Shown piece after piece: positions 19,962 to 26,227 of a DNA stretch of 36,779 nucleotides. How positions within the stretch are numbered: the stretch's first letter is position 1; each line of letters begins with the position of its first letter. The notes under the pieces were generated by a model. It was not told the DNA's origin. It did no database searches and worked only from the letters and a program-made list of their open reading frames with translations. The DNA comes from CAZWHE01 sp964633825 (lineage in GTDB: Bacteria > Planctomycetota > B15-G4 > CAYZWU01). Both the position numbers and the translations under genes were made by a program. The stretch is from NCBI GenBank assembly GCA_964633825.1, contig CAZWHE010000022.1:1-36779 (forward strand). The letters are read 5' to 3'.

Positions 19962-20200
19962 GGGGGACACAATGCGCATTCACCCGTAAGGGATTCTTTT
20001 CCGTCCCGGAGACAAGGGGGAAGTGCGCGAGATATATCCGGGCCCCGACGCAGGGGGTCTGCGGGCAAGTCCTCGCAAGGCCTGCGGATTATGCCCACAG
20101 ACCCCCTACGCCCAGGGCCCGGACGGAGTTCTTGAGATTTCCATCTCGTTTTCCGGGACGGAAAAGAATCCCTTACGGGTGAATGCGCATTGTGTCCCCC
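19962..20200. mobile_element. Palindromic MITE-like element A
   Basis: A 239-bp non-coding element with perfect 49-bp terminal inverted repeats (19962-20010 and 20152-20200) that begin GGGGGACACAATGCGCATTC. The interior continues as an imperfect palindrome (GCAGGGGGTCTG pairs with CAGACCCCCTACG; CCGGGCCC with GGGCCCGG), so a single strand could fold into one long hairpin. There is no open frame for a transposase and no obvious target-site duplication. The termini are shared with element B at 22255-22503. GGGGACA/TGTCCCC ends and lack of duplication would fit a non-autonomous derivative moved by an IS200-like (Y1/REP) transposase; that assignment is inferred. Confidence 0.75.
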
Positions 20201-20223
20201 TTTTTGTGATACCTTGTAATAGT

Positions 20224-22281
20224 ATGCAGGTAATTTCTAGCACACAGAGTCGGAGTGACATACAGGTGAAGAGTGCGGCGGCGACTGTTGTTTTGATCCT
20301 GATCGCCGTAATCGTAAGCATCATGCTGTGGGGCGATCCCAACGGCGACGCTGTCCTTCCTGCGGGTGAAACGATGCCAAACGGGAACCGGCTCGATCCG
20401 GGCTCGGAGACAAAAACGACCGGCTGGCCGGCCGAGACGACCGGGGCCGAGGGAAGACGTCGCGAAGCGATCGTTCCGGACCGCGAGGTCGACCCCTCGA
20501 AAGGGGAAAAAACATTTATAATCCGGGGGCGCATCGTGCGGGGTGAAGAACGCTCGCCCGTCGCCGGCGCCCTTCTCTTGATGGCCGAAGATCTTGGGAG
20601 GAAAGGGATTTTCCTCCCCAGAGCCGCCTCCCGGGTCGGTCGATCCGATTCGGACGGTCGCTTCGCTCTCGAAGAAGAGCGTCTCGTTCCGCCCGAAGGC
20701 ACGGGCTGCGTGCTCATGGCGGCCTGCGCCGAAGGGATCGGTTGGAAGACGCTGACTCTTGTCGAGAGGCAGGCGGAGAGGTCGAACGTCGAGATCGCGC
20801 TCGCTCCCCGGACTTCTCTCTCGGTGCGGGTTGTGGATGAAGGCGGCTTTCCCCTGCCCGGCGCCGCGGTGCGGGCCGAGCCGAGCCTGAAACCCCTTCG
20901 TTCGGGAGGGGAGGTGGTCGATCTCATCGAGCGCATTCCACCGGGTAAGTCGCCCGAAGTGGCGAGTATCTTTTCCGCCGCAGCGGAAGAGGACGGCATA
21001 GCCCGTTTCGGCATTCTGCCCGTTGACGAGAATGGAACGGACTACGGCGTCGTTGCGTTCCTCGACGGCCGTACCTTCGCTTGGCGGGACATGATCGGGC
21101 TGAAGCCCGGCGGCGAGGCCGAGGTGACGCTCACGCTGCACAAGCATCGCCGCTGCGCCCTGGCGGGCTGGATCCTGGATTGGCAAGGTTGTGCCGTGGC
21201 AAAAGCCCGAATCGAGCTGAGGCTGCCCGGCGGCGAGGTGCGCAAAACCTTGAGCGGCGCGTCGGGGGAATGGCGCATCGATGATATCGATCCCTGCTTT
21301 GTCACGGCGCGTCTCGTTGTTGTTGCCGAGGGTTTCGCCCGGAACTCGAGAGGCATCAGGCTGCCCCAGGCCGGGGACCGGACCGACATCGGTTTCTGGC
21401 TGCTCCGCCATGCACGGATCGCAGGAATCGTTGTCGATGACGCGGGCGCGCCGATCGAGGGCGCGCACGTCGTTCTGAGCCACGGCCGAAACCGGCTCGA
21501 GCTCCCAACGGAAGGAAGCCGCACGGAGCGTGACGGACGTTTCCTGTTCACCGAGGCGAGCGAAGTCGTCCAATGGCAGCTCACTGTCATTTCCCCCGAA
21601 CCTGCAGATGATTGGATCGATCAATCTGTTCGCATCCCCGTGATCGGGGGGCATGAAGATGAGATCGAGGTCGTGCTTTCCCGGCGGCGCTCCTCCATGG
21701 CGCGGCTCGTCGTCGAGGTCGTTGATTCCGTAACGGGCGAACCGCTACCGCCTGCCGGCGTCAAGCTGTCGGCGAACGATGACGAGACCGCTGACGTCCG
21801 GAATCCTTCTCTCGAGATCAAAAAAGCCCTGGGAGCGGTCGTCGCCGAACCGGTCATGCCCGGGTCGTGGAGGCTGTGGGTTCACGTGGAAGGCCGGGTC
21901 GCGGCCTACACGGACATTGTTGTATTCGAAGGGGAAACCGAGGTCTCGGCCCGGGTAACCGTGGGCCGCCCAGGGTCGATCGTTGGGCAGGTCCTCTTGG
22001 ACGAGACCGTTCCTTTCGGGTCCGCCGGTATAGAAGCCTGGTTTGCGGATGAGCGGTTGGAAGTGGACTGCGAGCCCTGGACGGAGAGCGGCGTATTCCA
22101 TCAATGTGTGGATCTGGATTGGGACGGGGTCTTCCGGATCGATTCGCTCGTTCCGGGTCGCTGGAAGCTCGAGCTCTTCGCGCAGGGATTCGGCGGATCA
22201 GCCGAAACCATTGTCGCCGACGGGCAGGAAACATTCGTTACGATCGAGCCGAAAGGGGACACAATACGTAATGATCCATAA
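20224..22281 (+). CDS. Membrane-anchored protein with about six carboxypeptidase-regulatory-like repeats
   Basis: A 685-residue protein with a short N-terminus, one transmembrane helix (about 20-35: VVLILIAVIVSIML) and a long outside part. At least six beta-sandwich units of the CarboxypepD_reg/Cna-B-like type are visible by their opening strand pattern, for example IRGRIVRGEERSPVAGALLLM, IAGIVVDDAGAPIEGAHVVLS and IVGQVLLDETVPFGSAG. No enzyme motif is seen; a surface or periplasmic structural or adhesion role is likely. The ATG at 20224 lacks a ribosome site; GTG at 20266, preceded by GGAG, would remove 14 residues and keep the anchor. The last codons (about GDTIRNDP) lie inside element B, which therefore supplies the C-terminus and stop. 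A paralogue of the two large genes downstream. Confidence 0.7.
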   Translation: MQVISSTQSRSDIQVKSAAATVVLILIAVIVSIMLWGDPNGDAVLPAGETMPNGNRLDPGSETKTTGWPAETTGAEGRRREAIVPDREVDPSKGEKTFIIRGRIVRGEERSPVAGALLLMAEDLGRKGIFLPRAASRVGRSDSDGRFALEEERLVPPEGTGCVLMAACAEGIGWKTLTLVERQAERSNVEIALAPRTSLSVRVVDEGGFPLPGAAVRAEPSLKPLRSGGEVVDLIERIPPGKSPEVASIFSAAAEEDGIARFGILPVDENGTDYGVVAFLDGRTFAWRDMIGLKPGGEAEVTLTLHKHRRCALAGWILDWQGCAVAKARIELRLPGGEVRKTLSGASGEWRIDDIDPCFVTARLVVVAEGFARNSRGIRLPQAGDRTDIGFWLLRHARIAGIVVDDAGAPIEGAHVVLSHGRNRLELPTEGSRTERDGRFLFTEASEVVQWQLTVISPEPADDWIDQSVRIPVIGGHEDEIEVVLSRRRSSMARLVVEVVDSVTGEPLPPAGVKLSANDDETADVRNPSLEIKKALGAVVAEPVMPGSWRLWVHVEGRVAAYTDIVVFEGETEVSARVTVGRPGSIVGQVLLDETVPFGSAGIEAWFADERLEVDCEPWTESGVFHQCVDLDWDGVFRIDSLVPGRWKLELFAQGFGGSAETIVADGQETFVTIEPKGDTIRNDP

Positions 22282-22503
22282 GGGATTCTTTTTCATCACA
22301 AGAGCAATTGGGGAATTTAGGATCCTGCCCGGACCACGGGCCGGACCTTTCTTACGCACCCCCCCTTTGAGCGAGGCTTTGCGAGCGATTGGGGGGGTAA
22401 GAAAGGTACCGAGCCCCCTTGTGGTCCGACAGAACCTTTCTTTCCCCCATTGCTCTTGTGATGAAAAAGAAGGGCCTACGGGTGAATGCGTATTGTGTCC
22501 CCC
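22255..22503. mobile_element. Palindromic MITE-like element B
   Basis: A 249-bp relative of element A. Its right end matches A closely (GGGGGACACAATACGCATTC read from 22503 leftward); the left end begins GGGGACACAATACG and has diverged. A perfect 23-bp inverted pair lies at 22286-22308 and 22449-22471, with further pairing in the middle (CCTTTCTTAC with GTAAGAAAGG, each next to a run of C or G). The interior is unlike that of A, so only the ends are common. It fills the whole gap between two convergent genes, from inside the last codons of the left gene to one base beyond the stop of the right gene. No target duplication is evident. As a long hairpin it could also stop transcription from both sides. 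Confidence 0.72.
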
Positions 22504-22504
22504 G

Positions 22505-25500
22505 TCAAAACGCCACGCTGACGACGCGGTTTTCTTCGCCGGCCGCAATTTCCACATCGAGGCTTTGTGTGCCGTAGCTTGGGTGTGAAACCTCGAGGCG
22601 GTAGAAGCCGGGGGCATATCGGCCGAGGTTGTAAACGCCTTCGGATGCGCTGCCGCCTGAGAAGAAGATCTTCATGATGTCGTCGAGACCGACAAGGTCG
22701 GAGAGGCGGTTTCCCGAACCGTCCATGAAATCGATTTGGGCGCCCGCAACAGGCGCGTTGTCGGCCGAATTCCGGATCATGACCGAAAGCGCCGTCCCCG
22801 GACCGAGGGTCAGGTTGATTTCCTTTGTTTTTTCTTTCACGACGACAACGTCGTAGACGAGGGTGATGGCGTAGTCGAGGTGTTTGACGGCCAACGTATA
22901 TCTTCCCGGGGCAAGGCCCGGGTAACGGAACTGACCCGATCCGTCGCTGTAGCATTCCGAATAGGTGTCGAACTTTCCGCTCCGGGCGGGCTGGAAAAAG
23001 ATCGAGGCGCCCGCCACCGGCCTGCCTTCCTTGTCCTTGAGGAATCCTTCAACTGTGCCGCCTTTTTCGAGCTTGATCCGGATGTCGTCCACATTTTGGT
23101 CCTCAAGAAGGTCGATTCCGGCGAGGGTGCTCCGCGCGTAACCTCCGTGGTTGATGCCGAGCACGTTCGTTCCGCCCGCCGTGATGTCGTACGTTCCTTC
23201 CTTGAGAGTGGAAAACAGAAACATCCCGCCCTTGTCCGTGTAAACTTCGCCGACCCTCCGGCCCATGGCTTCCGAAACGGGATCGTTCAGGGAAGAGCCC
23301 TCGGAGCGCTCGAGCAGAACCCGGATCTGGGAGAGAGGCTTGAGCGTGTCGCCGCTGCTGATGCGCCCCGAGATCGAACCGCCGGGAAGACGGGCGTTGT
23401 ATTCAAAGGTTTCCGTGTCCGGAACCTTGATCCGGAACACCGATTCCGTCCCGCCGCCCATGCTGATCGAATCGGTCCTGACTACCCGGAAGGTGTAGTC
23501 GCCGGGCCGGATTCCCTGAAAACGGTAGCGCCCCTCCGAGTCGGTTGATGACGTCGCCGTTTCTCTCTGTTCTCCCGGTTGCGAGCTCTTACCCTTCTCG
23601 TTTACGGGAACGAGCGTGACGATGGAGCGGGCGGCCGATCCTCTCGAGTCGGTGATCTCTCCGTGGACGACAACGGGGCGGGTTTCTCCTTCCATCTGGA
23701 AGTTGCACTCCAGAACCTGGTCTTTCTGGAGCGTGATGTATTTTCTCTCGAACCCTCCGGCGAGGGAGCCGAGGAAGTCGTCGTTCATGTCGAAGTTCAT
23801 GGCCATGAGCATGACGATGTATGTTCCGGGCGGAAACCCGGCCAGTTCGTAGGCGCCGTCGTCGGCCGTCCGCGTCGACCGGAGAAACATTCCCGTGGGG
23901 GACGAAGCCATGATGTTCGCGCCGTTGACGGGCCGCCCTCCCGCGCCGGTCACAGTGCCGTGTATGACGCCCCCCCGGGAGAGCTCGATGTCAACGCCTT
24001 CCATCGCCTCCCCGTCGAGGAGAATGATGTCGTTCAGGCTGACGGGCTCGTAATTCGGGTGGGAAACGTGGAGCCTGGCTCGGCCGGCCGTCAGGTTTCC
24101 GAACCGGTATCTCCCCTCTTCGTCCGAATGGACGACGTCTTTGGTCGTAAACTCTTCGATCATTCCCTTGAGACCGCCTTGCGTGGAAATCCGAGCGCCC
24201 TCCACGGGCTCACCCGTCTCCTTGTCGAAAACGAGACCCGATATGCTGGCCTCGGCCGCCATCATGACGACAATGCCTTGTTTCGTGACGCCGTCTTCGA
24301 TAACGATATCGTCCATTTTATACAACCCGAATCCGCCGGCCTTGATCGTCATCTTGTACTCGTCCGGACGAAGGGGCGAGACCTCGAAAAGCCCGGAGTC
24401 GTTCTGCACGGAGCGTGTGATTTTAGTTTTGATGCCGAATGGATCGAGGAGATCGCGGCTGCCCGTCGGTTCGATGTTGATCCGGAAATCCCTGACCGGC
24501 TCCCCGTCCACGGCGGAAACCACGATTCCGGCGATGCCGCCCGATTTGAGGGTGATGACCAGGCCGGTCGTGCCGGCGTCGATCCCTTTTTGTGAAGAGT
24601 CGGTGATGCCGTTCCGTGTGATTTCGAGGTTGTACGTTCCCTTTTTCAGGCCGTCGCACGAAAACGATCCGTCCTCTTCGCTCTTGCTCTTCCGGACGTA
24701 CATGCTGTCCTCGATGAAGTTGCCGAGGTCGGCGAGATTGAATCCCGGCATGGGCTTGATCACGGCTCCCGGGAGAGGGTGTTCCTTCGAGTCCACGATG
24801 CGCCCCGAAATGGAGAGACCTTTTTCGAGAACGAGAACGATCCCGTCGTATTCGTCGCCCGGCGCGAGCTCGATCTCACTGAGCGCCGACCTCATGTAGC
24901 CCGATTCGTTGATAAAAGCTTTGTAAGTGCCGGGTGCGAGATCTTCGAAGAAGAAAGCTCCGTCCGAATCGGTAATTTTTTTAACGGCTTTTTTCTCTTT
25001 CCCGCCCGAAACCGAATCGAGGATGTTGTCCGTCTTGGCCAGAGAGACCTTGATCCCCTCGGCAACAGATGAATCTTCGTTTTTCACGACCCCGCTGACC
25101 GAAGCGGCTCTCGGGAGAGTGATGTCGGCCGTCACCGTGATCCCGGGCCTGGGCGTGACGGGATCGGCCAGACAGGCGCCGTGGCCTTCGGCCGAAACGT
25201 CGAGAACCACGACGGTGTCGCAGGGCACGGCCCGAAACGAATAAAAACCGTCCGTATTGGTTGCGGTCGAGAAGGGACGGATGAATCCTTTTCGGCCCGA
25301 CAGGGCGATCAAGGGATTGAACTTTTCGCGGAGCGTCACCTTTGCGCCGGCCAGGGCTCTCCCCATCGAGTCCTTGACAACACCTTCCACCTCGCCGCCC
25401 AGCCTCAGAACAAAGCGCGTTGTCTCGTCTTCATCGCTTTCTATGGGTGTGACCCGGGACGGCCTGATCGAATAGAAGAAAGGATCGACGGGAATGAGAT

Positions 25501-25981
25501 AGACCTTCGCGCTGCCGAGCTTTTCCAGAATGAACCGGCCGTCCGTTCCGGTGAAGACGAGTCTTTGCGAACAGGCCTGCGCCAGCTCCTCTTCTTTTTC
25601 GATGTAGCGTTTGAAACCGCGCCCGCCTGCCAGGGAGTAAAATGCCAGGGGCGGTCTCTTCTGCGAGACCGTGATCCCTATCGGACGGGGGGGAGGTCTT
25701 CCGTCTTCGGTCATCGCCAGACCGCGGATGACGAGAGAGCCTTCATCGAGAGGCGGGACGGCGCTTCTCTTTTCCCGGGAGAGCTTGTCCTGCGCGATGT
25801 CGGCGATGGTTCTCTCTTCGCTTTCGGCCCGGCTTGGGATGATGGAGGGTTGGATCTCGTCCGCATCTCTGTCGGCTGCTGCGGAAGGAATCTCCCGGAA
25901 TGTGCCGGAGCCGTCAAAAAGGATGAGAAGAACACCGCCCGTCACGACGATGAGCGCGAAAAGAAAGAAAAGGCGTTTCAT
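22505..25981 (-). CDS. Large membrane-anchored protein with about eleven carboxypeptidase-regulatory-like repeats
   Basis: A 1,158-residue protein: MKRLFFLFALIVVTGGVLLI is an N-terminal anchor or uncleaved signal, followed by a polar linker. About eleven beta-sandwich units of roughly 95-100 residues follow, each opening with a (V/I)xGxVxDxxGxPVxGAxV-type strand pair (for example VEGVVKDSMGRALAGAKVTL, IAGIVVSAVDGEPVRDFRI, VEGFLKDKEGRPVAGASIFF) and often closing with LxPGxYxLxV. No catalytic motif is recognised. The start at 25981 was taken because GGTGG lies 5 bases upstream and the hydrophobic run follows at once; GTG at 25990 is possible. It is transcribed away from its paralogue at 26228. 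Probable extracytoplasmic structural, adhesive or cargo-binding protein; function unknown. Confidence 0.78.
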   Translation of the reverse strand: MKRLFFLFALIVVTGGVLLILFDGSGTFREIPSAAADRDADEIQPSIIPSRAESEERTIADIAQDKLSREKRSAVPPLDEGSLVIRGLAMTEDGRPPPRPIGITVSQKRPPLAFYSLAGGRGFKRYIEKEEELAQACSQRLVFTGTDGRFILEKLGSAKVYLIPVDPFFYSIRPSRVTPIESDEDETTRFVLRLGGEVEGVVKDSMGRALAGAKVTLREKFNPLIALSGRKGFIRPFSTATNTDGFYSFRAVPCDTVVVLDVSAEGHGACLADPVTPRPGITVTADITLPRAASVSGVVKNEDSSVAEGIKVSLAKTDNILDSVSGGKEKKAVKKITDSDGAFFFEDLAPGTYKAFINESGYMRSALSEIELAPGDEYDGIVLVLEKGLSISGRIVDSKEHPLPGAVIKPMPGFNLADLGNFIEDSMYVRKSKSEEDGSFSCDGLKKGTYNLEITRNGITDSSQKGIDAGTTGLVITLKSGGIAGIVVSAVDGEPVRDFRINIEPTGSRDLLDPFGIKTKITRSVQNDSGLFEVSPLRPDEYKMTIKAGGFGLYKMDDIVIEDGVTKQGIVVMMAAEASISGLVFDKETGEPVEGARISTQGGLKGMIEEFTTKDVVHSDEEGRYRFGNLTAGRARLHVSHPNYEPVSLNDIILLDGEAMEGVDIELSRGGVIHGTVTGAGGRPVNGANIMASSPTGMFLRSTRTADDGAYELAGFPPGTYIVMLMAMNFDMNDDFLGSLAGGFERKYITLQKDQVLECNFQMEGETRPVVVHGEITDSRGSAARSIVTLVPVNEKGKSSQPGEQRETATSSTDSEGRYRFQGIRPGDYTFRVVRTDSISMGGGTESVFRIKVPDTETFEYNARLPGGSISGRISSGDTLKPLSQIRVLLERSEGSSLNDPVSEAMGRRVGEVYTDKGGMFLFSTLKEGTYDITAGGTNVLGINHGGYARSTLAGIDLLEDQNVDDIRIKLEKGGTVEGFLKDKEGRPVAGASIFFQPARSGKFDTYSECYSDGSGQFRYPGLAPGRYTLAVKHLDYAITLVYDVVVVKEKTKEINLTLGPGTALSVMIRNSADNAPVAGAQIDFMDGSGNRLSDLVGLDDIMKIFFSGGSASEGVYNLGRYAPGFYRLEVSHPSYGTQSLDVEIAAGEENRVVSVAF

Positions 25982-26006
25982 AAAGACCACCGGATCAAAC
26001 CGACAG

Positions 26007-26036
26007 ATTTTAACAATCTGATTACAATAGAATCAA
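26007..26036 (-). promoter_or_regulatory. Candidate promoter for the eleven-repeat protein
   Basis: On the minus strand TTGATT (26036-26031), 18-bp spacer, TAAAAT (26012-26007), ending about 25 bases before the start at 25981. It is the most A/T-rich part of this divergent gap. Confidence 0.35.
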
Positions 26037-26100
26037 TAACCGTACCAACAGCGCAAAAAACCCGGATTCAATGAATCGATCGGCGCGATGGGACGCCTTC

Positions 26101-26128
26101 TTTTCACAGCGGAAGAAACGATTATAAT
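26101..26128 (+). promoter_or_regulatory. Candidate promoter for the nine-repeat protein
   Basis: TTTTCA (26101-26106), 16-bp spacer, TATAAT (26123-26128), about 100 bases before the chosen start at 26228. The -10 is perfect and the -35 has two mismatches. The direct repeats at 26139-26183 would lie in the leader. Confidence 0.4.
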
Positions 26129-26138
26129 CAACGGGCGC

Positions 26139-26183
26139 GGGCAAAGGATGCAAGGGCAAAGGATGCAAGGGCAAGAGATGCAC
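26139..26183 (+). repeat. Three 15-bp tandem repeats in the leader of the nine-repeat gene
   Basis: Units gggcaaaggatgcaa (26139-26153), an identical copy (26154-26168), and gggcaagagatgcac (26169-26183). They lie between the candidate promoter and the start codon. They could be a slippage array or a binding site for a regulator. Confidence 0.7.
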
Positions 26184-26227
26184 ACTTTGAGACAATAGTG
26201 CCCAACACTCGGAATTTTCTGAACGAA

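Noticed and set aside
19962..20200. Reading the first palindromic element as the N-terminus of the six-repeat protein (start at 20023)
   Set aside because: That extension encodes residues derived from the palindrome, and the membrane anchor would then lie about 80 residues in; the starts at 20224 or 20266 are more reasonable.
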